A stretch of DNA of 9,931 nucleotides from JAYZDF01 sp036337945 (GCA_036337945.1 JAYZDF010000129.1:1-9931); one strand, 5' to 3'; numbered from the stretch's first letter, positions 1-7,463 are shown. Numbers and translations: made by a program. The notes: generated from the sequence alone by a model not told the origin.

Positions 1-1117
1 GCGCCATCTTCTTCGAAAGCGGTGCTCCACCTGAGATAAAAAATCGAAGACGACCACCAAAAAGTGCGGTCAGCTTTTTTTCAATTTTTGAAAAAATAAT
101 GGATTTCGCAATATTGAGTTGGAGCTGAAACCACCAGTCGCCCTGCCTTCCTTCGTTTGCGAGAAGCGCCTTTCGTTCGTTGAGGCGGAGTGTCCAAGAG
201 AATAGCTTACCGGCCAAACCAGGTGCTGAAGTGCCCGCCCCTGCAACCTTCGCGTATACCTTCTCGAATATCCGCGGAACCGAACACATGACGGTAGGCC
301 TCACAACCGACATATTGGGAACGATCTGGGTAATATCACTGTCGATCGCCATTTCGTGTCCGCATGTGAACCAGTAGCACTCGAGCACTTTGGCAAATAC
401 GTGCGCCAAAGGAAGAAAGAGCAACTGCACATCATTCGTCTCGATCATACCGTCGATGGCAGCGAGAGAAGTGCATTCGTACATCATGTTGGCGTGAGTC
501 AAAACGACACCTTTAGGCTTCCCTGTCGTTCCTGAGGTATAGATAAGGGTAAGGACATCGTCCTTTTTCAAACTTGAAATTCTTTGCGTAATATCTTGTT
601 TATGCTCACTTATCTTGGCCTTACCCAGCTTTATCATTTCTGACCAGGTCATCATCCAGTCATTGGGGATCGAATTGAGATACTCGCCGGGACGAAGTCT
701 GAGATCATCATCCATGACAATCACCTTTCGAACGTTTGGCAACTGCTCATAACATTTGGCGAGCTTCTCGAGTTGTTCTGAATCTTCAACGAACACCAGA
801 ACACCTTGGCTATCATTGACGATGTATTCGACTTCGTGAGGGAGACTCGATTGGTAGATAGCTACGGGTTCTCCCGCGACACTTTGGGTCCCCAGGTCAG
901 CGAGAATCCACTTGTAGCTTGTATTCGATACGATGTTCACGCGCTCATGAGGCTTGAGGCCGAGGGAAAATAAGGCCGATGCGACGACTAAGCGTTCATC
1001 ACTGAGCTGACGCCAGGACTTACTTTGCCACTGACCATCTCGTTTGTAGCTCGCGGCTTTGCGCGAACCCCATCTTTCGACTGTTTGTTCGAATAATCCA
1101 ACGATACTATCCGTCAT
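1..1117 (-). CDS. Long-chain fatty acid--CoA ligase (AMP-forming), C-terminus cut by window edge
   Basis: Activates long-chain fatty acids to acyl-CoA through an acyl-adenylate, normally at the cytoplasmic face of the inner membrane. The frame is open from an ATG at 1117 to the left edge, giving 372 codons with no stop. Visible family marks are the AMP-binding P-loop YTSGTTGKPKG (residues 193-203), FLPLAHVFAK (234-243), SVPRIFEKVY (279-288) and FISGGAPLSKKM (360-371). All are typical of the long-chain (FadD15-like) branch of the adenylate-forming superfamily. Full-length members have about 600 residues, so the C-terminal lid domain and catalytic lysine lie outside the window. An AGGAG ribosome site lies about 9 nt upstream of the ATG and supports this start. 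The gene diverges from the ABC transporter genes and shares a short promoter region with them. Family is certain; exact chain-length specificity is not readable. Confidence 0.93.
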   Translation of the reverse strand, partial: MTDSIVGLFEQTVERWGSRKAASYKRDGQWQSKSWRQLSDERLVVASALFSLGLKPHERVNIVSNTSYKWILADLGTQSVAGEPVAIYQSSLPHEVEYIVNDSQGVLVFVEDSEQLEKLAKCYEQLPNVRKVIVMDDDLRLRPGEYLNSIPNDWMMTWSEMIKLGKAKISEHKQDITQRISSLKKDDVLTLIYTSGTTGKPKGVVLTHANMMYECTSLAAIDGMIETNDVQLLFLPLAHVFAKVLECYWFTCGHEMAIDSDITQIVPNMSVVRPTVMCSVPRIFEKVYAKVAGAGTSAPGLAGKLFSWTLRLNERKALLANEGRQGDWWFQLQLNIAKSIIFSKIEKKLTALFGGRLRFFISGGAPLSKKMA

Positions 1118-1143
1118 GGTTCGGGTCTCCTATACTCAAGGCG

Positions 1144-1180
1144 AGCACCCGAAATAAAAATTTTTGGGGTGCTGTGTCAA
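1144..1180 (-). promoter_or_regulatory. Probable promoter of the acyl-CoA ligase gene with an overlapping inverted repeat
   Basis: On the minus strand, positions 1180-1175 read TTGACA, a perfect -35 consensus. A 16-nt spacer leads to TTTATT (1158-1153), a 4-of-6 match to the -10 box. A perfect 7-bp inverted repeat, AGCACCC at 1144-1150 and GGGTGCT at 1167-1173, brackets an AT-rich core containing AAAAATTTTT. One arm lies in the -35/-10 spacer and the other just after the -10 box, so a bound repressor could block this promoter. The right arm ends directly before the GTG start of the ABC ATPase gene, so the dyad could also form a hairpin in that leader. TATACT at 1131-1136 is a possible -10 box for the plus-strand genes but has no good -35. 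Promoter and operator roles are inferred. Confidence 0.4.
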
Positions 1181-1962
1181 TCATGGATCGTAAGTCTATT
1201 CAACAACGGCCCACAACCGCCCCTAGACCTCCAGCGCTGGAAGCTCTTGGGTTGTCCAGAAGCTATGGCGAACATCTCGCCGTCGATAATGTTTCTTTCG
1301 AAATTTTTCCGGGAGAGGTGTTCGGACTTCTTGGGCCAAATGGCGCAGGAAAAACCAGTTTGCTAAGAATGCTTTCTGGGATTCTCGAGCCAGACCGCGG
1401 TCACGCCAGGATCAACGGGGAACGCGTCACCCGGGACGCGCATCATCTACGCCGCGGTCTCGGTTATCTTTCTGGTGATACCTCACTGTACGGTCGTTTA
1501 TCGGTCGTCGAAATGCTCACATATTTTGGGCAACTCCATGGAATGACAAAAGAACAGCTCGATTCTCGAATTGATCGAATGGTTAACGATTTCGGACTGG
1601 AAAGCTTTAAGGCTCAACGGTGCGGCGCGCTATCATCTGGTCAGTCCCAACGAGCTAACCTCGCGCGAGCTTTCATCTCCAACCCAAAAATTGTTATCCT
1701 CGATGAACCTACCGTGGGTTTAGACGTCATCTCCGGTGAATTCGTTGTTCAAGCCATTGAACGGGCACGAAGTGAAAGGAAAGCAGTCCTCTTTTCCACC
1801 CATATTATGAGCGAAGTCGATAAGCTGTGTGACCGCATAGGGCTGTTACTCAGGGGCCAGTTAAAGGCGGTAGGCTCCAGAGCAGATTTACTCAAATCGT
1901 TCAAAGTATCGGATTTAAGTGAGCTCATCCTGTCCTTGCACAAAGAGGACCATCGCCCTTGA
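1174..1962 (+). CDS. ABC transporter ATP-binding protein, NatA-type
   Basis: Cytoplasmic ATPase that drives the membrane partner encoded directly downstream. In the 262-residue product I see Walker A GPNGAGKT (54-61), the signature LSSGQ (153-157), Walker B IVILDEPT (173-180) with the D-loop GLD (182-184), and the H-loop STH (208-210). The Q-loop region reads GYLSGDTSLYGRL and lacks the usual Gln, a pattern I associate with NatA-like ABC-2 exporters. The best-known NatAB exports sodium, but the family covers several substrates, so the cargo is unknown. The frame opens with GTG at 1174 (no clean ribosome site); an in-frame ATG at 1183 is an equally plausible start and would shorten the protein by three residues. 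The stop overlaps the TTG start of the next gene, which implies co-translation. Confidence 0.92.
   Translation: MSIMDRKSIQQRPTTAPRPPALEALGLSRSYGEHLAVDNVSFEIFPGEVFGLLGPNGAGKTSLLRMLSGILEPDRGHARINGERVTRDAHHLRRGLGYLSGDTSLYGRLSVVEMLTYFGQLHGMTKEQLDSRIDRMVNDFGLESFKAQRCGALSSGQSQRANLARAFISNPKIVILDEPTVGLDVISGEFVVQAIERARSERKAVLFSTHIMSEVDKLCDRIGLLLRGQLKAVGSRADLLKSFKVSDLSELILSLHKEDHRP
1945..1949 (+). promoter_or_regulatory. Ribosome binding site deciding the TTG start of the permease gene
   Basis: GAGGA lies 9 nt upstream of the TTG at 1959, inside the end of the ATPase gene. This supports TTG as the true start rather than the in-frame ATG at 2007-2009, which has no comparable site. The TTG start overlaps the upstream TGA stop as TTGA. 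Confidence 0.55.
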
Positions 1963-4052
1963 CCACCTCTAGAAATTCATCCCGTTTGATTAGTCGCTCT
2001 ATTGTCATGACGATTGCCCGAAAGGAACTTATCGATTCCTTACGTGACCGCCGAACACTGGTGACGATGCTGCTCTTGCCTATGGTCATCTATTCTGGGG
2101 CAATTCTGGTCTCCGCTGAAGTGGCTATGTCTGAGCGAGAGGCCATATCGAATCATACTTTCCGAGTTTCAAGCACCGAGCCTCTGCCACCTAAACTAGA
2201 AGCATCTCTTCACAACACAGAAGGTTTTCAGTTCCTTGGGCAAACGCAGCGGCTCACCGCGCCACTCGTGAAAGACTCCGATTTTCGAGGATATCTGAAA
2301 TCACAAGAACTCGACTATCTAATTATCCCTTCTTCGACTGCATCTCATGCGCTCGACACGTTGGGAACTGCGCACTTGTCCATTGTATTTGATGCCACCG
2401 AGCCGTACGCAGAGGCCGGGAAAGACAAACTTCGATCTGCAATCCTTGAAGTCTCAAAAGAGATAAAACTGGAGCGTTTAGCCGGACTCGGAATCGATGA
2501 GGCCACTATCAAGCCGCTCCAGCCCGAATTTCGTTCCGTGTCGAGCAACGCGGACCTAGGGGGACAATTTGCGGGCTCTATTCTCCCCTTTCTTCTTTTA
2601 TTTTTTATCGCGTTGTCTTCTTTTTATCCTGCGGTTGATCTGACGGCTGGAGAAAAAGAGCGAGGGACAATCGTCACTCTACTGACAACACCCGTGAATT
2701 CGATTGAGGTTGTCGCAGGAAAATATATCGCGATTGTGGCCATTGGTACCCTAACGGGGCTTCTAAACGTTGGAGCGATGGGACTCACTTTCTGGAGGGT
2801 GCTCGGTTCGGGCGGTTCGAAACTCTCGGTCCCCCTACCAGAAGTTACCGCTGGAAGTAGCCTAGCTATGCTCATCGCCGTGCTGCTTACAGCGATGCTT
2901 CTCGGCGGGATTATGTTAGTTGCGTCAACGCTCGCTCGTTCGTTTCGGGATGCAAATAATCTTCTTAGTCCTGTCCTCTTTGTCGCTCTTTCGCCTGGAA
3001 TTTTCGGCATGCTTCCAAGAAGTGCTCTAACTGCAAAATGGGCCGCGGTGCCCATAGCGAACTGCGTCCTCCTCATGAAAGGAATCTTACAAAATGACTT
3101 CAAAATGAATCTTGCTTTTGTAGTGGTTTTCTCGACATTCGCGTATACGGCCTTACTTATCTTTGTCGCCGCCAGACTATTCAGTGATGAAAGCGCCCTG
3201 TTTTCGCAGACGGGGCCAAGGGCAGACTTTCGTTCGGTCCTTTTGTCGCCACCTCAACCCGGGGTCGCGCCAGCCATCACCTTGATCGCTATCGTCTTTT
3301 TGGGGAATTATTACGGTGGGCTGCTTGTCGAGAGTTGGTCGGTTATTGGCGGTATCGTCGCTAACCAAGTCCTGTTCCAACTGATCCCAGCACTCGTTTT
3401 TGCTCGATGGATGGGCGGCTCTTCGACATTCACCAATGCACTTGGAATGACGCGGCCTCATAACCCTCACGCAGCAGCCATGTCTGGTTTACTCATTGGC
3501 GCCGGAGCGTGGCTAGGTATATCATTGCCTATCCTTTGGGTTCAGCAGGCCCTATTTACCGGTATCGGTCAGGCTTCGGAGTCACTAAAGGACTCCCTTA
3601 GCATCGAACACACCCCACTTTTGGCATTGTTATTTGCGACCGCGTTAGTCCCAGCCATCATCGAGGAGATCACCTTTCGAGGAGTCATTCTAGGTCAGTT
3701 GCGAGCTCGGCAAGGTGCAATTACGACCATCGTCATTCAGGCCGTATTATTTGGACTCGTTCATGGGAGCCTTTATCGCTTTTTCCCGACGGCAGCACTC
3801 GGTGTTCTATTGGGAGTCATCGCGTGGAAAACGCGCTCAATTTGGCCAGGAATTGTCGTGCACTTCCTGACCAATGCCATTTTGGTTACCCTTGAGAGCC
3901 AAGCGTCAGAAACATTCATGAAAACCTTTAGCGCTCCCACCGCTTGGAGCTTTCTGGGCCTTGTACTGGTCGGACTAGGGATTACCGCAGCGATGCGTCC
4001 AAAGTCCCCCCAGCAATCTTCGCTTCGAACGTCAGAATTTAGTGACAATTAA
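1959..4052 (+). CDS. NatB-type ABC-2 permease fused to a C-terminal CPBP intramembrane metalloprotease
   Basis: A 697-residue inner-membrane protein. The first half is an ABC-2 permease: one membrane segment near 35-55, a large extracytoplasmic domain (about 60-200), then membrane segments from about 205. It carries the NatB-like motif TAGEKERGTIVTLLTTPV (229-246). The C-terminal part (about 500-680) is a CPBP (CAAX protease and bacteriocin-processing) domain with the expected catalytic set: EExxxR at E569/E570/R574, FxxxH at F598/H602, and HxxxN at H635/N639. All catalytic positions are intact, so proteolysis is plausible. The permease/CPBP fusion is a known but functionally uncharacterised architecture, as far as I recall. 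It presumably pairs with the ATPase encoded 4 bp upstream in overlap. The substrate of either half cannot be read. The start is TTG with a good ribosome site. Confidence 0.9.
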   Translation: MTTSRNSSRLISRSIVMTIARKELIDSLRDRRTLVTMLLLPMVIYSGAILVSAEVAMSEREAISNHTFRVSSTEPLPPKLEASLHNTEGFQFLGQTQRLTAPLVKDSDFRGYLKSQELDYLIIPSSTASHALDTLGTAHLSIVFDATEPYAEAGKDKLRSAILEVSKEIKLERLAGLGIDEATIKPLQPEFRSVSSNADLGGQFAGSILPFLLLFFIALSSFYPAVDLTAGEKERGTIVTLLTTPVNSIEVVAGKYIAIVAIGTLTGLLNVGAMGLTFWRVLGSGGSKLSVPLPEVTAGSSLAMLIAVLLTAMLLGGIMLVASTLARSFRDANNLLSPVLFVALSPGIFGMLPRSALTAKWAAVPIANCVLLMKGILQNDFKMNLAFVVVFSTFAYTALLIFVAARLFSDESALFSQTGPRADFRSVLLSPPQPGVAPAITLIAIVFLGNYYGGLLVESWSVIGGIVANQVLFQLIPALVFARWMGGSSTFTNALGMTRPHNPHAAAMSGLLIGAGAWLGISLPILWVQQALFTGIGQASESLKDSLSIEHTPLLALLFATALVPAIIEEITFRGVILGQLRARQGAITTIVIQAVLFGLVHGSLYRFFPTAALGVLLGVIAWKTRSIWPGIVVHFLTNAILVTLESQASETFMKTFSAPTAWSFLGLVLVGLGITAAMRPKSPQQSSLRTSEFSDN

Positions 4053-4053
4053 T

Positions 4054-4066
4054 TTACGAACCGTAA
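4054..4066 (+). repeat. Short inverted repeat in the gap before the phosphofructokinase gene
   Basis: TTACG-AAC-CGTAA forms a 5-bp dyad two bases after the permease stop codon and 12 bases before the phosphofructokinase GTG start. It could be a small hairpin or a binding site. With arms this short it may be chance. There is no T-run after it, so it does not look like a terminator. Confidence 0.2.
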
Positions 4067-4078
4067 GCATGATTATTA

Positions 4079-5185
4079 GTGACAAAGTCAAAGACGAACA
4101 GAATTGGAATTTTGACCGGCGGCGGAGATTGCCCCGGCCTCAACCCTGTGATCCGCGCCGTCGTCAAACGCGGGGTCACCCAGCTTGGGTGGGAAGTCGT
4201 AGGTATTAAGGACTCGTTTTCAGGACTGCTCGAGTCTCCCCCAAAAGTGGTAAATATGACACGCGATTCGGTGCGCGGCATTCTTACTAAGGGCGGTACA
4301 ATACTCGGAACCAGCAACCGGAGTCACCCGTTTCGCTATCCTCAGAAGCAAGCAGACGGAACAACGAAGGAAATTGACCGCTCGGATGAACTCATTGAGA
4401 ACATGCGCATTCTTGAGCTTCAGGGCTTGATTGCCATTGGAGGCGACGGAACGCTGAGCATCAGTAATAAACTTCACCAAAAAGGAGTCAATATCGTTTC
4501 GGTTCCAAAAACGATCGATAATGATATCTATGGCACCGATTACACGTTCGGCTTCAATACTGCTGTGGAGATTTGTACTGAGGGCATCGATCGACTTCAC
4601 TCCACAGCTGAGTCGCACGATCGAGTTATGGTCATCGAGGTGATGGGCAGAGACTGTGGTTGGATCGCCTTGCACTCCGGCTTAGCGGGTGGTGCAGATG
4701 TCATCGCAATTCCAGAAATCCCATACGACATTGAAAAAATATGCGACAAAGTTCGAAGACGACAAGCTGCGGGCCGATTCTTCTCGATTGTCGTCGTTGC
4801 CGAAGGCGCTATCGAAAAAGATCAAGATCAAATCGTTCAAGCGCCTGCTGGACCGGGAGGACGAATGGCGCGGCTTGGCGGAGCGGGTGCACATATTGCT
4901 CAACAGATCGGAGAACGCACAGGCTTAGAAACACGCGTCACAGTGCTTGGCCATCTTCAGAGGGGTGGAACGCCCTCTTCTGCGGACCGTATTCTTGCGA
5001 CTCGTCTCGGAATGGGTGCAGTAGAATTGGTACAGCAAGAAAAATGGGGTCATCTGGTTGTCCTGAGAGGAGACCAAATTGAAGCCGCCAAATTAGCAGA
5101 TTGTGCCGGCAAACTGAAAAAAGTACCTGCTGATTGCGATGTTGTCCGCGCAGCGAAGAATCTCGGTATTGAGCTTGGAGGCTAG
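4079..5185 (+). CDS. pfkA: 6-phosphofructokinase, mixed-substrate group, probably ATP-dependent
   Basis: Phosphorylates fructose 6-phosphate to fructose 1,6-bisphosphate in cytoplasmic glycolysis. The 368-residue product has the family marks in order: GILTGGGDCPGLN (10-22), GGDGT (121-125), PKTIDND (143-149) with catalytic base D147, MGRDCGW (189-195), and GHLQRGGTPSSADR (291-304). G124, matching E. coli Gly104, points to ATP as donor, because pyrophosphate enzymes carry Asp there. K144, matching E. coli Gly124, is the residue of the pyrophosphate-type enzymes but also occurs in the mixed-substrate group. GTG at 4079 is the first usable start: an in-frame TGA (4070-4072) and two TTA codons precede it. 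No strong ribosome site is seen, so expression may depend on read-through from the transporter genes 26 bp upstream. The kinase gene follows 9 bp after the stop. Confidence 0.94.
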   Translation: MTKSKTNRIGILTGGGDCPGLNPVIRAVVKRGVTQLGWEVVGIKDSFSGLLESPPKVVNMTRDSVRGILTKGGTILGTSNRSHPFRYPQKQADGTTKEIDRSDELIENMRILELQGLIAIGGDGTLSISNKLHQKGVNIVSVPKTIDNDIYGTDYTFGFNTAVEICTEGIDRLHSTAESHDRVMVIEVMGRDCGWIALHSGLAGGADVIAIPEIPYDIEKICDKVRRRQAAGRFFSIVVVAEGAIEKDQDQIVQAPAGPGGRMARLGGAGAHIAQQIGERTGLETRVTVLGHLQRGGTPSSADRILATRLGMGAVELVQQEKWGHLVVLRGDQIEAAKLADCAGKLKKVPADCDVVRAAKNLGIELGG

Positions 5186-5194
5186 GACCTACTA

Positions 5195-6913
5195 GTGCGC
5201 AAGATCGATATTGAGCGCTACGAAGTAAAAGAACTTCTTGGACAGGGTGGTATGAGCGTCGTATATCGCGCTTTTGATCGCCAACTCAAACGTGATGTCG
5301 CGCTCAAAGTACTTCATGATTTTCTCGCCGCTCGCGAGGATGCAAGACGCCGATTTCAACGCGAAGCTATTGCTGTCGCACAGCTTCGACATCAAGGTAT
5401 CGTCGAAATCTACGACTATTCGGGTGATGACTCAAAAGAAGCATATATCGTAACCGAACTGATCGAAGGTCCAACTCTAAGAGAATATATTGATAACTTG
5501 GGACAACTCAAGCATCCAGAGCTCGCCGTTATCCTTACTATCGTCCTCACCGAAGCCCTTCATCACGCCCATGAAAACGGTGTCATCCACCGCGACTTAA
5601 AACCAGAAAAAAACATGGTGACAAAATCTGGCAATTTGAAACTCTTGGACTTCGGTATTGCGCAAATCAGTGGCGGTCCACGACTGACGGCTACTGGCAC
5701 TCTACTGGGCTCACCAGCTCATATGGCTCCAGAGATCATTGATGGTGAACGTTCGGATGCGCGGGGCGATATTTTTTCCGTCGGCACTATTTTGTACTGG
5801 TTGGCGACCGGACGACTACCCTTTGAGGCAGCCAACCCTTCCGCATTATTTAAGCGAATTCTCGATGGCGAATTCGAAGACCCACAAATGCTGGAACCTA
5901 AGATCGGCAATAACCTATCTCGCACTATCAAACGAGCCCTTGCCCCTAACCGTGATGAGCGATTTGCCAACACATCCGAATTATTAGACGCCTTGTACCA
6001 AGAACTAGAGCTTCTTGGACTCGAATTGCCTGATATAGCCGCTCGTGAATTTATAAAACACCCAATTGCTTATGGCGACATGCTCACCGAAGACCTTACA
6101 AAGCGTCTCACGGAGCTCGGGCAGAAAGCGGCAAATGAGAAAGAATTCGGTAAAGCAATGGACTATTTCAATCGGGTTCTTGCGATTGAACCAAACAATG
6201 AAGACATCCACCGCGAAATTCAAAAAATCACTCGAACACGTGAGTTCTCACGGTACAGCAAGCGGGTCATTGCGGCAGGCTTTATTGCATCTATTGCGGT
6301 CGCTGGTGGATTGGGTCTTGCTCAACTCAAAGCCCAAGAACCCTCGTCATCAAAGCCTAAGGCAGTTTCAGTGGTAGCACCCGCATCCACCCCTTCAATA
6401 AAACCTAAATCAGCCGAACCTATGGCGCTCAAGACCACGGTCACGGCAACCAGGGCCGCTTCAACCGTGCAGCCTCAACTTCAAACATCTCGACCTCAAC
6501 GGCCAGCTAAGCTCCCGAGAAAGCCTCCTGTTCCGCAGACCATTATCAAGTCGAAGAAAGTGGGTTCGCAAAAAAAGCTCACGAAGGTCCCGAAGCAAAC
6601 AGTCATCAAATCTGTTGATGTAGAAATAAAGGTCGGCAACTCATTTGCGGACATTTACGTGGATGGGAAGCTTTACAGAAAAGATTTCTTCAGGGGAAAA
6701 ATAGCCCTCTCTCCGGGCAAGCACCGTTTTGAGGTCATCAAGCCAGGCATGGGCCGGTTTAAACCGAAAACCATTGTTGTTAGTGCAAAAGGAGACGTAA
6801 TGCAGGTGTCGGAAACAGGCGAAACAAAACCTGTTTATAATGCATTGCTTTTTTCAATTCCCAAACAAGAAGGTAATGAACCACCAGATTGGATACCTGA
6901 GCCGGTCAAATAA
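5195..6913 (+). CDS. Transmembrane Ser/Thr protein kinase with TPR and PEGA-like domain (Pkn4-like by context)
   Basis: A 572-residue membrane kinase. The kinase domain (about 9-270) has the glycine loop GQGGMSVVY (16-24), VALK lysine K38, HRDLKPE (132-138), DFG (152-154), APE (178-180) and DIFSVG (192-197). The catalytic-loop Asn position before DFG is occupied by K139; the next residue is N140. A TPR-like helix pair follows (about 300-345), then one membrane helix (about 358-377), a Pro/Ala/Lys-rich linker (380-475), and a PEGA-like beta domain (about 474-540) on the far side of the membrane. The GTG start has AGGA (5184-5187) 7 nt upstream. In Myxococcus xanthus the kinase Pkn4, encoded just after pfk, phosphorylates and activates phosphofructokinase. 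The same gene order suggests the same target here, which is inference. The 3' end faces a convergent gene 35 bp away. Confidence 0.92.
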   Translation: MRKIDIERYEVKELLGQGGMSVVYRAFDRQLKRDVALKVLHDFLAAREDARRRFQREAIAVAQLRHQGIVEIYDYSGDDSKEAYIVTELIEGPTLREYIDNLGQLKHPELAVILTIVLTEALHHAHENGVIHRDLKPEKNMVTKSGNLKLLDFGIAQISGGPRLTATGTLLGSPAHMAPEIIDGERSDARGDIFSVGTILYWLATGRLPFEAANPSALFKRILDGEFEDPQMLEPKIGNNLSRTIKRALAPNRDERFANTSELLDALYQELELLGLELPDIAAREFIKHPIAYGDMLTEDLTKRLTELGQKAANEKEFGKAMDYFNRVLAIEPNNEDIHREIQKITRTREFSRYSKRVIAAGFIASIAVAGGLGLAQLKAQEPSSSKPKAVSVVAPASTPSIKPKSAEPMALKTTVTATRAASTVQPQLQTSRPQRPAKLPRKPPVPQTIIKSKKVGSQKKLTKVPKQTVIKSVDVEIKVGNSFADIYVDGKLYRKDFFRGKIALSPGKHRFEVIKPGMGRFKPKTIVVSAKGDVMQVSETGETKPVYNALLFSIPKQEGNEPPDWIPEPVK

Positions 6914-6948
6914 AACTCCCAGGAATGGATTTATTCAGTATGGCCTTC
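6914..6948. other. Convergent junction without a recognisable terminator
   Basis: Thirty-five bases separate the kinase stop codon from the stop codon of the opposing lipoprotein gene. The only symmetry is an AT-only pairing (AATAAA at 6909-6914 with TTTATT at 6930-6935) and no GC-rich hairpin with a T-run. Termination may be factor-dependent, or transcripts may overlap at their ends. Confidence 0.4.
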
Positions 6949-7392
6949 TTACTCGACCGTAATGTCGACTGATGCAGTTACATCTGGCTTGAGAAAGGCG
7001 TGAGAATCATCATTTAGCCGAACAATCAACTTGTGGGGACCAGGCGAGGTTGTCACAACGAACTGGATTTCTGAATCGTACCCCTGCGTCAGTGGATTTA
7101 CGTCTGTTGAATCTAGATAGACGTGGTAGTGCCCGGCATTCGAAAGGTTCTCGTTACCCCCGTGGTCATGATCATGGTCGTCTGCGCTGGCAACTCGGAG
7201 ATGTTGATGGCCTGCGAGCGCAGGGTTTCTTATATCAAAATCAGTCGTAGTCACCGTTAGAGTCAGGGTCGACCCACTCACAAATGTGGAGGGAGAAACA
7301 GACGCTGACACCGTTGGAACGGGATCATCACCACAGCCAACCGCAAACAGAGTAGGAATTATAAATCCAAGCAGAACAAACGCTAATCTCAT
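6949..7392 (-). CDS. His-rich exported lipoprotein with a beta-sandwich-like domain, function unknown
   Basis: From ATG at 7392 the product has 147 residues and begins with a signal peptide, MRLAFVLLG..., ending in AVGC, a slightly loose lipobox. The mature protein would be lipid-anchored outside the cytoplasm. It contains a histidine-rich stretch (HQH, then DHDHDHGG, then GHYHVYLD) suited to metal binding. It ends in a segment, GPHKLIVRLNDDSHAF, that resembles small extracytoplasmic beta-sandwich proteins such as the DUF4399 type. That resemblance is from memory and is weak. The frame stays open upstream to an ATG at 7416 and a TTG at 7446, but those starts would put acidic residues before the signal peptide, so I prefer 7392. 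The ribosome site is weak. It is the last of four minus-strand genes for exported proteins, 71 bp after the pentahaem cytochrome. Confidence 0.8.
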   Translation of the reverse strand: MRLAFVLLGFIIPTLFAVGCGDDPVPTVSASVSPSTFVSGSTLTLTVTTTDFDIRNPALAGHQHLRVASADDHDHDHGGNENLSNAGHYHVYLDSTDVNPLTQGYDSEIQFVVTTSPGPHKLIVRLNDDSHAFLKPDVTASVDITVE

Positions 7393-7463
7393 AGCGATAG
7401 GATCCAGCACTTGCATTACGTCGTCAATACCGAGCAATCCGCTCAATGATTATTTCATACCCC

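Noticed and set aside
2624..3103. Long open frame (159 codons) on the minus strand inside the permease gene
   Set aside because: It lies wholly antisense to a clear transporter gene, has no signal or motif I recognise, and is rich in Arg/Ser/Thr as expected from a shadow frame.
4220..4675. Open frame (151 codons) on the minus strand inside the phosphofructokinase gene
   Set aside because: Antisense to conserved enzyme motifs, with no recognisable domain.
6909..6935. AATAAA/TTTATT pairing considered as a bidirectional terminator
   Set aside because: The stem is AT-only, six bases long with a 15-base loop, so it is too weak.
7393..7446. Upstream extension of the His-rich lipoprotein to ATG 7416 or TTG 7446
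   Set aside because: It would place acidic residues before the signal peptide, and neither start has a well-spaced ribosome site. It cannot be fully excluded.
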